Source: Sphaerospermopsis torques-reginae ITEP-024
GTDB lineage: Bacteria > Cyanobacteriota > Cyanobacteriia > Cyanobacteriales > Nostocaceae
Direction of reading: 5' to 3'
Length of the DNA: 64,000 bases
Assembly (NCBI RefSeq): GCF_019598945.1
Contig: NZ_CP080598.1
Location: 4,154,001-4,218,000 of the forward strand
Below are positions 17,838 through 27,434 of the stretch, piece after piece. Position numbers and translations under genes: made by a program. The number at the start of each line of letters is the position of its first letter. The stretch's first letter is position 1. The notes beneath the pieces are model-generated. The model was not told where the DNA came from. It did no database searches and saw only the letters and a list, made by a program, of their open reading frames with translations.

Positions 17838-18293
17838 ATGAACAGATTAATATTTCTCGATACAAACATTTTAGGAATGGTAACAAATCCTAAAAGTTCT
17901 AATTCCAGTTGTCAACAGTGCAAAGAATGGTTAGATGAAATACCCTTAAAAAATTATCAAGTAATTTTACCAGAAATTGCTGATTATGAAGTGAGACGAG
18001 AATTGCTAAGAGCAGGAAAAACAAAAGGAATTAAACGTTTAGATCAACTCAAACAAGCGATTACTTACTTACCTATTACTACTGCTACCATGCTTTTAGC
18101 AGCACAATTTTGGGCAGAAGTTAGAAACACAGGAAAAGCAACTGCTGATCCTAAATCTCTTGATGGTGATGTCATTTTAGCAGCACAAGCGAAAATAGAA
18201 GAATTAAATGGAAATCAAGTGATTGTTGCTACTACTAATGTTAAACATTTATCCTTATTTGTAGATGCTCATGAATGGCAAATGATTAATTAA
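17838..18293 (+). CDS. PIN-domain ribonuclease toxin (VapC-like)
   Basis: A 151-residue PIN-domain protein. The acidic metal site is built from Asp8 (IFLDTNILG), a Glu in LPEIADYEVRREL, and the Asp pair in SLDGDVILAAQA, followed by VIVATTNVKHLSLF. VapC toxins cleave tRNA or rRNA in a Mg-dependent manner when freed from their antitoxin. It follows its probable antitoxin by 17 bp, and the acidic set is complete. The following 180 bp before the ATP synthase operon hold only repeat-like sequence (CTCTGCGCCTCTGCG). Confidence 0.85.
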   Translation: MNRLIFLDTNILGMVTNPKSSNSSCQQCKEWLDEIPLKNYQVILPEIADYEVRRELLRAGKTKGIKRLDQLKQAITYLPITTATMLLAAQFWAEVRNTGKATADPKSLDGDVILAAQAKIEELNGNQVIVATTNVKHLSLFVDAHEWQMIN

Positions 18294-18470
18294 ATTGAAT
18301 ATAAAATTTTCAAACTTAAAAACTATCAACGCTAACTTAAAATCTCTCTCAAAATCTCTTTCTCTGTGTCCTCTGCGCCTCTGCGGTTCGTTCCTTCCTA
18401 ACCCTCATCAAGTAATCGGCAATAAGTGATAAGTAATAATGTTACCCATCACCCATCACCAATTACCAAA

Positions 18471-19418
18471 TTAACTAAGCGCTTCCGCACCACCCACAAC
18501 TTCCAGAAGTTCCTGAGTAATAGCTGCTTGACGCGCCTTATTGTAAGAAAGAGTCAAAGTGCTAATGAGTTGACCAGCATTATCACTAGCATTACTCATC
18601 GCAGTCATCCGCGCCGCCAGTTCACTAGCTGCGGACTCTTGTAAAGCTCTCAATAACTGATTGCTCAGATATAGAGGCAACAAAGAATCTAAAATTTGTA
18701 CAGGGTCTTGTTCAAAAATCATGTCACGGGGTAAAGCGCGAACTGTACTAGCTACCTTTTCCCGTTCCACTTGGAACTGACCACCACGAGTAGTTAAGCG
18801 GAAAACTTCATCATCTGCGGTTTCCAAACCTTGAGTATCCAAAGGTAACAAAGTTTGCACCACAGGACGAGAGCTAACCAAAGACACAAACCGAGTATAA
18901 ATTAACTCAATTCTGTCTACCTTTTCTGACAAGAACAAAGAAAGCAGTTCATCAGCAATATTAGTAGCTTCTGCTGCTGTGGGGATTTGTTCTAAACCAG
19001 TGTAGTTAGCATCAATTTTGTAACCACGACGTTGGAAGTATTGAGTAGCTTTGCGACCAACGATCACAAAAGTTACATCTAAACCTTCCGCTTTGAGTTC
19101 CTTAGCGCGGTTTTCTGCACGACGGATCACGTTAGAATTGTAACCGCCACACAGACCTCTATCACCGGAAACTACCAACAAACCGACAGATTTAACTTCC
19201 CGTTTTTTTAGTAGAGGTAGGTCTACATCTTCAAACTTTAAGCGAGTTTGTAGACCAAATAATACTTGTGCCAAACGGTCAGCAAAGGGACGGGTGGCAA
19301 TTACCTGCTCTTGAGCGCGACGTACTCTCGCCGCAGCCACCAGCCGCATAGCTTCGGTGATTTTTTTGGTATTTTTGACCGACTGAATGCGATCGCGTAT
19401 TGCTTTGAGATTAGGCAT
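18471..19418 (-). CDS. atpG: ATP synthase gamma subunit
   Basis: The 315-residue central stalk subunit of F1 (called atpC in cyanobacterial usage). It starts [20 protein letters not shown], has the rotor helix through residue 60 and the [10 protein letters not shown] motif, and ends with the long C-terminal helix ([20 protein letters not shown], continuing [10 protein letters not shown]). At 315 residues it includes the cyanobacterial insertion of about 35 residues near position 200, but not the chloroplast redox cysteine pair. It is the last gene of the operon. The beta and epsilon genes are absent, as expected for cyanobacteria, where they form a separate operon. Confidence 0.97.
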   Translation of the reverse strand: MPNLKAIRDRIQSVKNTKKITEAMRLVAAARVRRAQEQVIATRPFADRLAQVLFGLQTRLKFEDVDLPLLKKREVKSVGLLVVSGDRGLCGGYNSNVIRRAENRAKELKAEGLDVTFVIVGRKATQYFQRRGYKIDANYTGLEQIPTAAEATNIADELLSLFLSEKVDRIELIYTRFVSLVSSRPVVQTLLPLDTQGLETADDEVFRLTTRGGQFQVEREKVASTVRALPRDMIFEQDPVQILDSLLPLYLSNQLLRALQESAASELAARMTAMSNASDNAGQLISTLTLSYNKARQAAITQELLEVVGGAEALS

Positions 19419-19420
19419 AA

Positions 19421-19505
19421 TCCGATTTTAGATTTTAGATTTTAGATTTCAGATTTTAGATTTCAGATTTTAGATTTAATCCAAAATCCAAAATCCAAAA
19501 TCCAA
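19421..19505. repeat. TTTAGAT-type tandem repeat between atpA and atpG
   Basis: Reiterated ATTTTAGATTTTAGATTTCAG units are followed by CCAAAATCCAAAATCCAAAAT units, filling the whole 92-bp gap. The two arms are roughly complementary (GATTTTAGATTT versus AAATCCAAAATC), so a long hairpin in the transcript is possible. Confidence 0.85.
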
Positions 19506-19510
19506 AATTG

Positions 19511-21031
19511 TTACGCTGTAGCTAAAAAGGTCTTCTTGTAATCAGCTAAAGCTTCTTTGAGTGCTGCTTCTTCAGCATCTCCCAACACTTTGCTGCCTTG
19601 TACTGCTGAGTAGTAAGAGTTCTTACCAGTCTTCAAGTATTCACGGAAACCTCTAACAAAGCTGGTAACTTGGTTCACAGCAATGTCATCTAAATAACCG
19701 TTAATGCCAGCGTAAAGAATCGCTACTTGTTCAGCAACAGATAGAGGATCGTTTTGGGGCTGTTTCAACAATTCCCGTAAACGTACACCACGAGCTAACT
19801 GATCTTGAGTAGCTTTATCTAAGTCAGAAGCAAATTGCGCGAACGCTTGTAAGTCGTCAAACTGTGCTAATTCCAGTTTAATCTTACCTGCAACTTTCTT
19901 CATCGCCTTGGTTTGTGCCGCAGAACCTACACGGGATACGGAGATACCGGGGTTAACCGCAGGACGGATACCAGAGTTGAACAAGTCAGAGGATAAGAAA
20001 ATCTGACCGTCAGTAATAGAAATTACGTTGGTAGGAATGTAAGCGGATACGTCACCAGCTTGGGTTTCAATGATAGGTAATGCAGTCATGCTACCTTTAC
20101 CTAATTCATCGCTGAGTTTAGCAGCACGTTCCAACAAGCGAGAGTGAATGTAGAATACGTCTCCGGGGTACGCTTCCCGTCCGGGTGGACGACGTAACAA
20201 CAAGGACATCTGACGATAAGCCTGAGCTTGCTTAGACAAATCATCATATACAATCAGGGTAGCTTTGCCTTTATACATGAAGTATTCAGCAATAGAAGCA
20301 CCTGTGTAGGGAGCTAAGAATTGTAAAGTTGCGGGGTCACTGGCGTTAGCGGCGACAACTACGGTGTAGTCCATCGCGCCTTTTTCTTGTAAAGTTTGGA
20401 CAACGTTAGCAACGGTGGAAGCTTTTTGACCAACGGCTACGTATACACAAACTACATCTTCACCTTTTTGGTTAATGATGGTGTCAATTGCGATCGCAGT
20501 TTTACCAGTTTGGCGGTCACCAATGATCAACTCACGCTGACCCCGACCTACGGGAATCATCGAGTCAATCGCGGTGATACCGGTTTGCATGGGTTCATGT
20601 ACAGAACGACGTGCAATAATACCGGGTGCTGGGGATTCAATCAAACGACTTTCGCCAGTTTTGATTTCGCCCTTACCATCAATAGCACGACCCAAAGCGT
20701 CAACAACACGACCGATTAAAGCTTCACCTACAGCTACTTGAGCGATTCTACCAGTAGCAGTAACGGTGCTGCCTTCTTGGATATTGCGGCCTTCACCCAT
20801 CAATACCGCACCAACGTTATCTTCTTCTAAGTTTTGGGCGATACCAACAGTACCATCTTCAAATTCTAAAAGTTCCCCAGCCATAGCTTTTTCCAAGCCA
20901 TAGATCCGGGCAATACCGTCACCAACTTGCAGTACAGTACCAACATTAGCAACTTTGACTTCCTGGTCATATTGCTCGATTTGTTGTTGGATAATGCTGC
21001 TGATTTCGTCAGGTCTAATTGAAATGCTCAT
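19511..21031 (-). CDS. atpA: ATP synthase alpha subunit
   Basis: The 506-residue alpha subunit of F1, forming the hexameric head with beta and holding the non-catalytic nucleotide sites. Walker [14 protein letters not shown] is at about residues 170-182, [17 protein letters not shown] in the Walker B region, and the signature [14 protein letters not shown] near the end. The length is normal. It lies between atpH and atpG in the standard cyanobacterial order; HIP1 octamers occur within it. Confidence 0.98.
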   Translation of the reverse strand: MSISIRPDEISSIIQQQIEQYDQEVKVANVGTVLQVGDGIARIYGLEKAMAGELLEFEDGTVGIAQNLEEDNVGAVLMGEGRNIQEGSTVTATGRIAQVAVGEALIGRVVDALGRAIDGKGEIKTGESRLIESPAPGIIARRSVHEPMQTGITAIDSMIPVGRGQRELIIGDRQTGKTAIAIDTIINQKGEDVVCVYVAVGQKASTVANVVQTLQEKGAMDYTVVVAANASDPATLQFLAPYTGASIAEYFMYKGKATLIVYDDLSKQAQAYRQMSLLLRRPPGREAYPGDVFYIHSRLLERAAKLSDELGKGSMTALPIIETQAGDVSAYIPTNVISITDGQIFLSSDLFNSGIRPAVNPGISVSRVGSAAQTKAMKKVAGKIKLELAQFDDLQAFAQFASDLDKATQDQLARGVRLRELLKQPQNDPLSVAEQVAILYAGINGYLDDIAVNQVTSFVRGFREYLKTGKNSYYSAVQGSKVLGDAEEAALKEALADYKKTFLATA

Positions 21032-21112
21032 TATGCCTATTGTTCAGTGTTCTTTCAAGACGGAATAAGTTGCTGGTAATTAGTGATTAGTGAGTTGTAC
21101 AGTAACTTTTAC

Positions 21113-21140
21113 TGTCACCTGTCACCTGTCACCTGTCACC
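21113..21140. repeat. heptamer tandem repeat (GTCACCT)
   Basis: Four copies of GTCACCT lie in the gap between atpH and atpA. The same unit recurs between atpF and atpF2, and in reverse at 38885 and 47232. Confidence 0.88.
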
Positions 21141-21149
21141 TATCCAACA

Positions 21150-21704
21150 TTAACCATTAGTTAAGCGCAAAGAAAGGCGACGTAGTTGACCACGTAAGCT
21201 GGCATCAATTACTTGAGAACCGACTTTGATCACCACACCACCAATTAAATCGGTGTCAATTTTGGTTACGATTTCTACTTCCCGTGCTTTGGTAATAGAA
21301 AGAACCTTTTCTTTTACTGTTTGCAGTTGTGCATCTGTCAAAGGAACAGCAGAAGTAACTTCCGCTAAAACCGTTTGATTCAATTCCCGCAACAGGTTTA
21401 CATACTGCTGTAAAATTGGCTCTAGAAAAGAAATCCGTCTTCTATCAACCAACAGCAAAATGAAATTTCTCAGATAGGGGTTAACACCTTCCCCTAACAA
21501 TTGTTTGAGGAGATTCTTTTTGTTTTCTGGTTGAATAAAGGGGTTATCCAAAAAGTTTTGCAATTCCCCAGAACCAGAAATCAAACTAATGAGAGTCCGT
21601 GCATCTGCACCAAACTCTTCTGTCAAATTATTTGCTTGAGCAACAGATAATAAAGCCTGTGCATAAGGTTGGGCTACTTCTGCTGTAGCTGCATTACTTT
21701 TCAT
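21150..21704 (-). CDS. atpH: ATP synthase delta subunit
   Basis: The 184-residue delta subunit (atpD in cyanobacterial usage), which clamps the b/b' stalk to the top of F1. It has the N-terminal helical domain (VAQPYAQALLSVAQANNLTE), LIDRRR-like LLVDRRRISFLEPIL and the C-terminal IDTDLIGGVVIKVGSQVIDA that define OSCP/delta. It starts 5 bp behind the atpF stop, so translation is probably coupled. Confidence 0.96.
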   Translation of the reverse strand: MKSNAATAEVAQPYAQALLSVAQANNLTEEFGADARTLISLISGSGELQNFLDNPFIQPENKKNLLKQLLGEGVNPYLRNFILLLVDRRRISFLEPILQQYVNLLRELNQTVLAEVTSAVPLTDAQLQTVKEKVLSITKAREVEIVTKIDTDLIGGVVIKVGSQVIDASLRGQLRRLSLRLTNG

Positions 21705-21709
21705 GGTTT

Positions 21710-22267
21710 CTAACCTCCCAATTGAGCGATGCTACGGTCAATAATAGTTTTTTGAGCATCCTCAGCAATGCCAGCTTTCAGTTCAGCTTCCGCTTTTTGT
21801 AATGCTTGAGCTACTACCTTTTGACGCAATTGAGAAATTACGCGCTCTAGTTCTGCATTCAAGTCAGCCGCACCAGCAGCTTGCATTTTCTCAATGTCAG
21901 CAGCAGCTTGGGCTAAAATTGCCTCACCAGCAGCTTTTGCACTTACTTCCGCATCAGCTTTAATTCTGGTAGCTTCAGCTTGAGCTTGCGTCAGCTTTTG
22001 TTGCGCTTCTTGCAATTGCTTGGCAGCTTCCGCTGCTCTTTGCTCTGCACTCTTAATTGCTGTTTCAATATTTTCTCGACGAGATTTGAGGGTATTACCC
22101 AAAACTTTACGTCCGAAAACAAACAGTACAGTAATAATAATGGCAAGGTTAATTAGGTTGGTCTCTAAAATATTAGTATTTAGACCAAAACCACTATGTT
22201 CTGCTCCCTCTGCCAGTTCACTTCCGACGGCGGCTGCTTCCGCCATCAATAGTACAAAAGTCCCCAT
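21710..22267 (-). CDS. atpF: ATP synthase b subunit
   Basis: The 185-residue peripheral-stalk subunit b. One membrane helix lies at about residues 32-52 ([20 protein letters not shown]), followed by a long charged coiled coil ([20 protein letters not shown] and onwards) that pairs with b'. The N-terminal 25 residues are acidic and probably lumenal or a short pre-sequence, as in other cyanobacteria. It lies directly upstream of atpH. Confidence 0.95.
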   Translation of the reverse strand: MGTFVLLMAEAAAVGSELAEGAEHSGFGLNTNILETNLINLAIIITVLFVFGRKVLGNTLKSRRENIETAIKSAEQRAAEAAKQLQEAQQKLTQAQAEATRIKADAEVSAKAAGEAILAQAAADIEKMQAAGAADLNAELERVISQLRQKVVAQALQKAEAELKAGIAEDAQKTIIDRSIAQLGG

Positions 22268-22305
22268 GTTTTTCTATCCACAACTGCGCTGCCAAATTCA
22301 AAATC

Positions 22306-22420
22306 TATTGTCAGTAGTCAGTGGTCAGTGGTCAGTAGTCAGTGGTCAGCTTTTGGTTAACTATTTTCTATCACCTCTTACCTGTCACCTCTTATCTGTC
22401 ACCTGTCACCTGTCACCTAC
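22306..22420. repeat. two heptamer tracts between atpF2 and atpF
   Basis: GTCAGTGGTCAGTGGTCAGTA-like units of 7 bases are followed some 25 bp later by TTACCTGTCACCTCTTATCTG-type GTCACCT units. There is no coding potential. The two tracts differ in unit and may have expanded independently. Confidence 0.8.
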
Positions 22421-22437
22421 AATGACAATTCTGCGAG

Positions 22438-22929
22438 TTAGCGTTGGCCTATTAAGTCAGCACCTAACAGCTTCTCTAGTATTTGGCGACTGAGGGCATC
22501 TACCTGAGCTTCTAAGGAAGCTAAAGCTTGTTGTTTTTGCTGCTCAATTTCACCAGCTGCTTTTTCTCTTTGTGCTTGGGCTTCTTGCTGCGCGGCAGCT
22601 ATTTTCTGAGCCGCTGTTTTTTGCGCTTCTGCTTGAGCTTGGGCAATAATCGCTTGAGCTTGTCTTCTTGCACCGGCTAGTTCTTGCTCATACTGCTCGG
22701 CTAATTTTTCCGCCTTTGACAAGCGTTCTTGGGCATCCAATTGATTGTTACGGACATATTCATTACGTCCATCAATCGCTTTACCCAATGGTTTATAGAG
22801 AGTTGCGTTCAATATCAGGGCTAAAACTAGAAACTGGATTGCCATCAAGGGCAAAGTCGCATCTAAGTCAAACAAGCCCCCTTCTTTGGCAACTTCTTCT
22901 ACTGCCAATAAGGTGATCCAGTGTGTCAT
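22438..22929 (-). CDS. atpF2: ATP synthase b' subunit
   Basis: The 163-residue second peripheral-stalk subunit (b', atpG in cyanobacterial usage) found in photosynthetic bacteria and plastids. It has one membrane helix at about 26-47 ([20 protein letters not shown]), the conserved [15 protein letters not shown] and a long Ala/Gln/Glu coiled coil. It forms a heterodimer with atpF. Confidence 0.95.
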   Translation of the reverse strand: MTHWITLLAVEEVAKEGGLFDLDATLPLMAIQFLVLALILNATLYKPLGKAIDGRNEYVRNNQLDAQERLSKAEKLAEQYEQELAGARRQAQAIIAQAQAEAQKTAAQKIAAAQQEAQAQREKAAGEIEQQKQQALASLEAQVDALSRQILEKLLGADLIGQR

Positions 22930-23075
22930 TGTTGCTTGTTCCTATCTATGGTTGTAGTCCTGAGTTATGATATGTGGATGTTATGAGTTATGAGTTAGTG
23001 AGTCATTAATTCAACTCCTAACTCTTAACTCCTAACTCCTAATTTTTGTCACTCAGCACTCAGACTGTGTACTAA

Positions 23076-23372
<297 letters not shown>

Positions 23373-23390
23373 TTAGTAGTCAGCTTGAGG

Positions 23391-23490
23391 AGGCAAAAGG
23401 CAAGAGGCAAGAGGCAAGAGTTTATAACTAATTGTTTGTTTACTCTTTTCCCTATTCCCTATTCCCTGTTCCCTATTCCCTATTTCTGAC
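23391..23490. repeat. mixed heptamer tracts between atpB and atpE
   Basis: GGCAAGA-type units (AAGAGGCAAGAGGCAAGAG) are followed by TTCCCTA-type units (CCCTATTCCCTATTCCCTGT). Both units recur elsewhere in the window, the second in reverse at 24886. Confidence 0.85.
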
Positions 23491-23508
23491 TTTTGTCATC
23501 TGAGGGGT

Positions 23509-24264
23509 TTAATGATGCCCCTCATGCTCTTCGCCATGATGATCTTCCATCGCTTCACCAATATAGGCGGCTGCGAGGGTGGCAAAAATTAGGGCTTGAA
23601 TAGCACTTGTGAATAATCCCAAGGCCATTACTGGCAATGGCACAAATAGAGGCACTAGCAACACTAGCACGCCTACGACCAATTCATCAGCTAAGATATT
23701 ACCGAATAAACGGAAGCTTAGGGAAAGAGGCTTGGTGAAATCTTCAATAATTTTGAAGGGCAACATGAAGGAAACTGGTTGCACGTAGTTGCCGAAGTAC
23801 CCTAAGCCTTTCTTGCTGAATCCAGCATAGAAGTAAGCTAATGAAGTTAACAGTGCTAAGGCAACTGTTGTGTTAATGTCGCTGGTGGGAGCGGCCAGTT
23901 CACCTTCTGGCAAATGAATTAGTTTAAATGGAACTAATGCCCCTGACCAGTTGGACACGAAAATAAACAAAAACAATGTGCCGATAAATGGCACCCAGGG
24001 GCGATATTCTTTTTCGCCGATCTGGTTTTTTGCTAAGTCCCGAATAAATTCTAGGGCAAATTCCATCAAGTTTTGAATGCCGCTAGGAATGCGTTTAACG
24101 TTGCTGCTTGCCAAGATGGAAGCTAGTGTTAATACGCCAATTACAAACCAGGAGGTGAGAAACACCTGTCCATGTAGCTTTAAGTTGCCTATTTGCCAGT
24201 ACAGATGTTTACCCACTTCCAATTCTGCCAATGGAAGGGAGTAAAAGTTCAGAAAATTCAGCAT
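23509..24264 (-). CDS. atpB: ATP synthase a subunit
   Basis: The 251-residue membrane subunit a (atpI in cyanobacterial usage) that forms the proton half-channels against the c ring. It has five to six membrane helices, the essential Arg in [16 protein letters not shown], and a His-rich C-terminus ([12 protein letters not shown]) typical of cyanobacteria. The order in the operon is as expected. Confidence 0.97.
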   Translation of the reverse strand: MLNFLNFYSLPLAELEVGKHLYWQIGNLKLHGQVFLTSWFVIGVLTLASILASSNVKRIPSGIQNLMEFALEFIRDLAKNQIGEKEYRPWVPFIGTLFLFIFVSNWSGALVPFKLIHLPEGELAAPTSDINTTVALALLTSLAYFYAGFSKKGLGYFGNYVQPVSFMLPFKIIEDFTKPLSLSFRLFGNILADELVVGVLVLLVPLFVPLPVMALGLFTSAIQALIFATLAAAYIGEAMEDHHGEEHEGHH

Positions 24265-24315
24265 TTTCTTGTTAGTGGGATCGCTTCTCTCATCTTACTG
24301 GAGAAACAGAGCGTT

Positions 24316-24816
24316 TTAAGGTTGCCGGAGCTTTGTGGAGTCAGAGATAAACGCCACTCTAATTACATAGATGATGAGTGTGGCTTTGTAGGTGAGAAAT
24401 CCCAAGAATATGGGCATGATTTCCAACTGGTTCAACTTTGATGCTAACAAAATCAGGATGACTAATAAAGCTAACCTGGTTTTACTCAGCTGTTGTTTCT
24501 CTCTGCCTAATCGCTCTACATCTTTGGCCAACATCCTCAAGTAAAGCACACCTGCACACGCCCCTAATAAATAATTTAGAGCAATGTTGAGGGAATAGGA
24601 AACCCAAACAGAGATGAAAATGACCCCTGTTAACACAAGCGTGATTACCAACAACTCTTGGTAGAGTTGATAAAACTCCTGCATGGAGGAGCTTGCTGGC
24701 TGTTTTTCTTCAGAACTAGCTTGAGTATCTTGTTCTGTTGTCGGAGTGGGTACAATTTGTTCTTCTGACAAGCTCACGGGACTTGAAACCAGTACAGCTA
24801 AATAGGGTGACTGCAC
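24316..24816 (-). CDS. atpI: ATP synthase subunit I (Atp1-like)
   Basis: A 166-residue membrane protein at the head of the operon, in the place of atp1/UncI, which helps assemble the c ring. Residues 1-50 are polar and rich in T, E and S, then come four hydrophobic segments ([62 protein letters not shown]). The frame opens with a GTG at 24816; a second GTG at 24777 gives the start [11 protein letters not shown]. Neither has a good ribosome site, so the start is uncertain. Confidence 0.85.
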   Translation of the reverse strand: MQSPYLAVLVSSPVSLSEEQIVPTPTTEQDTQASSEEKQPASSSMQEFYQLYQELLVITLVLTGVIFISVWVSYSLNIALNYLLGACAGVLYLRMLAKDVERLGREKQQLSKTRLALLVILILLASKLNQLEIMPIFLGFLTYKATLIIYVIRVAFISDSTKLRQP

Positions 24817-24885
24817 ATTCAGTCAGTTGAATCATATCACGCTCTGGTAACAATACTTTAGAAAAAAACAATTATCTTATTTTTT

Positions 24886-24990
24886 AGGGAATAGGGAATA
24901 GGGAATAGGGAATAGGGAATAGGGAATAGGGAATAGAAGGCAAGAGGCAAAAGTTAATATTCTTCCCCTGCTTCCCCTGCTTCCCCTGCC
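24886..24990. repeat. GGGAATA and CTTCCCCTG tandem repeats
   Basis: Six to seven copies of the heptamer GGGAATA are followed, after a 25-bp spacer containing AAGGCAAGAGGC, by three copies of the nonamer CTTCCCCTG. They lie in the region upstream of the ATP synthase operon, so the promoter must be between here and 24816 or within the tract. Confidence 0.88.
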
Positions 24991-24997
24991 TCTTCTA

Positions 24998-25129
24998 CAC
25001 TCTCTCGCTAAGTGTTAGTAAGAGTAGTTGCTTTTTTATAAGGGTTTTGACTCCGTTTAAGTCTAGCTCGACTTGGGCTAAAATATTGGTCAATCTGGCA
25101 CAAATGTTACATTTTCCCATGAACTCTAC
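24998..25129 (-). pseudogene. detached C-terminal copy of the 26.1-kb methyltransferase
   Basis: About 43 codons in frame read EFMGKCNICARLTNILAQ, then VELDLNGVKTLIKKQLLLLT. They align with the last 40 residues of the methyltransferase at 26127-27308 (EFMQKCNGSAKIADIISQ, then TELDLNGVRKIIKQQLLLLT). The DNA is also alignable, with roughly a quarter of positions changed. Upstream the similarity stops and the frame becomes hydrophobic noise. It is therefore a remnant of a tandem duplication or of an older gene copy, and a toxin-antitoxin pair now lies between the two. Confidence 0.8.
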
Positions 25130-25257
25130 TCTGGGGTTCTCCTGACGGAGATTACGCCCTGAATCAAGATGTGTTTTATTTACCTGAAAATATAGGAATA
25201 ATATATAACAAAAAATATAAATTAAAGTCTTAAGTAGCTGGCTGCAATTAAATATAA

Positions 25258-25303
25258 AATGTGGGATGGGCATCTTGCCCGTCAACAGGCTAGAAGCCTG
25301 TTC
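25258..25303. repeat. GATGGGCATCTTGCCCGTC-type dispersed hairpin repeat
   Basis: GTGGGATGGGCATCTTGCCC is followed by an AACAGGCTAGAAGCCTGTT stem. Relatives of this unit occur at about 30078-30105, 30144-30170, 30411-30437, 34043-34069 and 61688-61712. All are intergenic and palindromic. They are common small repeats of this genome rather than a specific regulator. Confidence 0.75.
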
Positions 25304-25355
25304 CACTATCTAACAATTAATTAAGCCTACTTACTTATCATCTCCAAAAATAACT

Positions 25356-25586
25356 ATGACACAAATTACTCTTTCAGAACTCCCCCCTATCCTACAAACT
25401 TTAATTAACCAAGCTAAAAAAACAGGTGAAACTCTAACTATCACTGACAATGGTATTCCCTTGGCTATTATTTCTCCTGTTAAGAAAAAATCCCTCCTAG
25501 AAGTCTTTGCTAATCTGGAAGATATTGATGAAGATTTTCCCGATGTTGACGAAGGTTTATTACCTTTAGATGATATAGAAATTTAA
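25356..25586 (+). CDS. Phd/YefM-type antitoxin
   Basis: A 76-residue protein with the Phd/YefM N-terminal fold (ITLSELPPILQTLINQAKKT, then GETLTITDNGIPLAIISPV) for DNA and dimer contacts, followed by an acidic tail (EDIDEDFPDVDEG) that would bind the toxin. It ends 1 base before the PIN toxin start, so the two form one operon. It probably represses its own promoter in the 50 bp upstream. Confidence 0.85.
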   Translation: MTQITLSELPPILQTLINQAKKTGETLTITDNGIPLAIISPVKKKSLLEVFANLEDIDEDFPDVDEGLLPLDDIEI

Positions 25587-25587
25587 A

Positions 25588-25998
25588 ATGTCTTACTCTT
25601 ATTTACTGGATACTAATACATTATCAGACTTTATTAAACATCCCACAGGGAAAATTTTTTCTAAAATTCAAGAAGTTGGAGAAGAAAAAATTTGTACCAG
25701 TATCATTGTTGCCTGTGAATTACGATTTGGGGCAGAAAAGAAAAAATCTGTAAAATTGAAACAGCGTATTTCCCTCGCTTTTGAGATAATTCCTGTATTA
25801 TACTTAACACCCAATGTAGATGACAATTACGCAGAAATCCGTGCTTATTTAGAACAACAAGGAACACCCATTGGTAGTAATGATTTGTTAATTGCTGCTC
25901 ATGCTATCACTTTAAATCTTACAGTTGTTACAAATAATGTCCGCGAATTTTCTCGTGTTCCTAATTTGCGGGTGGAAAACTGGCTGAACACTAATTGA
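25588..25998 (+). CDS. vapC: VapC-type PIN toxin
   Basis: A 136-residue PIN-domain ribonuclease. Asp8 in YLLDTNTLSDF, the Glu in ACELRFGAEKK, Asp in IGSNDLLIAAHA and the C-terminal TNNVREFSRVPNLRVENW are all as in active VapC/FitB toxins. The start codon follows the antitoxin stop by 1 base. The pair lies between the methyltransferase and its detached C-terminal copy. Confidence 0.9.
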   Translation: MSYSYLLDTNTLSDFIKHPTGKIFSKIQEVGEEKICTSIIVACELRFGAEKKKSVKLKQRISLAFEIIPVLYLTPNVDDNYAEIRAYLEQQGTPIGSNDLLIAAHAITLNLTVVTNNVREFSRVPNLRVENWLNTN

Positions 25999-26026
25999 GA
26001 AAAGAGGTAGTTTAAAATAAAATTTG

Positions 26027-26098
26027 TAGGTTGGGTTGAACAAAGTGAAACCCAACTAACCCTGGTAAATGTTGGGTTTCGTTCCTCAACCCAACCTA
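26027..26098. repeat. TAGGTTGGGTTGA inverted repeat element
   Basis: A 13-bp perfect inverted repeat (TAGGTTGGGTTGA and TCAACCCAACCTA) encloses a second one (GAAACCCAAC and GTTGGGTTTC), giving a long cruciform or RNA hairpin. It lies between convergent genes, where it may end transcription in both directions. A longer, partly tandem version occurs at 53677-53833. Confidence 0.85.
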
Positions 26099-26126
26099 AG
26101 TAATTTCTACAACATACTTTTTAAAC

Positions 26127-27308
26127 CTAATCTCCAGGTGTTAATAAGAGTAATTGCTGTTTTATTATTTTTCTGACTCCGTTTAAGTCTAACTCGGTTT
26201 GGCTGATAATATCGGCTATTTTGGCAGAACCATTACATTTCTGCATAAATTCAAATTCTGCATCTGATAAATTGATGATTTGGTAATCGTAGTTAAATAT
26301 ACATTTGCTGGGAAACCCATCTATGCAGGGGTTAAGCTCTGGTATTGCTGCTAATAAGCTGTTTTCGTCTGTCCAGTCGTGTTTGGTTAATGGGGGACGA
26401 GTGAGGAAAAATTCGTAATGGGCTACTTCTGGATTCAGTAATTCTATCAGGCGGTATTTTTGGCGATCGCTCAAATTTCCTGCTCTCTCTATTAACTCTG
26501 GTGCTTTACCTAATAGTCTGTCTAAATCCCAAAATCCTGGATTGGAAAATCCTACAAAGTCTAATTCTGAAGCGTCTATTAATTCAAACAAGGTATCAAT
26601 ATTGTAGTCTGTTTCCTGGGGATGTACGTACATATCCGCAAAACATTCATCCCTCTGGTTTTCCATTGCCCATCTTTCTTTTTCTCTCTTGACAAGTCGG
26701 TTATTTTCTGGTAAAGAGGCAAAGATTTTTCTACCAACTTGCACTCCATCCCGATAGTCACCGCGTTTATCACCTTGGAGAAGGGCGATCGCCTTTTGCA
26801 TTAGTTGTATTTCCCATCTTCCCAATTCTCCATAGACAAAAATGTGCATTAACCCACCAGGAGCGAGTTTTTTCGCTAATGCTGGAATACCACGAATGGG
26901 ATCTGGTAGATGATGAAGCACACCAACGCAATTAATTAAATCAAATTGTCCTGGTATTTGTTCCACATCGTAAATACTCAGGTGATGAAATTTTACACGA
27001 TCAGCACCGGAACTTTGACAGCGTTTTTTTGCTACTTCTAGTGTACCCGCACTTAAATCAATTCCGACTACCTGCGCGTGGGGGTTGAGATGTACTAAAT
27101 ATTCTGTACCGACTCCTGAACCACAACCAGCATCTAAAATGCGGATATTTTGGTTTTGTGGTTTTCTCCCTGTGCAGAAGTTGTAAGCAGCTAACCAATT
27201 CCAACGCCAATTATATCCTGGTGGTGGTTCGTCCAGGATGGGTTCGGGGGGGAAAGGGTAGGTATCGTAGAGTTTCGCAACAGCAGCACTTACTTGGGAG
27301 TCGGACAT
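26127..27308 (-). CDS. class I SAM-dependent methyltransferase
   Basis: A 393-residue methyltransferase. The SAM site has ILDAGCGSGVGTEYLVH at about residues 56-72, the acidic loop VVGIDLSAGTLEVAKKRC, and INCVGVLHHLPDP after strand 4. A C-terminal domain of about 80 residues after the Rossmann part (DGFPSKCIFNYDYQIINLSD to the end) resembles small PqqD-like tails often fused to such enzymes in cyanobacteria. The substrate is unknown, and nothing in the neighbourhood suggests one. The N-terminus (AKLYDTYPFPPEPILDEPPP) is typical of a widespread cyanobacterial group. Confidence 0.88.
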   Translation of the reverse strand: MSDSQVSAAVAKLYDTYPFPPEPILDEPPPGYNWRWNWLAAYNFCTGRKPQNQNIRILDAGCGSGVGTEYLVHLNPHAQVVGIDLSAGTLEVAKKRCQSSGADRVKFHHLSIYDVEQIPGQFDLINCVGVLHHLPDPIRGIPALAKKLAPGGLMHIFVYGELGRWEIQLMQKAIALLQGDKRGDYRDGVQVGRKIFASLPENNRLVKREKERWAMENQRDECFADMYVHPQETDYNIDTLFELIDASELDFVGFSNPGFWDLDRLLGKAPELIERAGNLSDRQKYRLIELLNPEVAHYEFFLTRPPLTKHDWTDENSLLAAIPELNPCIDGFPSKCIFNYDYQIINLSDAEFEFMQKCNGSAKIADIISQTELDLNGVRKIIKQQLLLLTPGD

Positions 27309-27434
27309 GATCGGGATTAACGCAGCATTTCTGAGTTTAGCGGATGGGGGGATTTTGGGGAAGGTGATTTAATTTTAGATTTTGGATTTTAGGTTGAAAA
27401 TACCTATCTGACAAGCACAAAATTAATTGCTACC

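Noticed and set aside
20396-20719. Plus-strand frame of 107 codons within atpA
   Set aside because: Antisense to a highly conserved gene, with low-complexity residues and no homologous look.
24193-24441. Plus-strand frame across atpB and atpI
   Set aside because: Shadow of the operon genes on the opposite strand.
24886-24990. CRISPR array
   Set aside because: The units are 7 to 9 bp with no spacers of constant length, so these are short tandem repeats. No cas genes are in the window.
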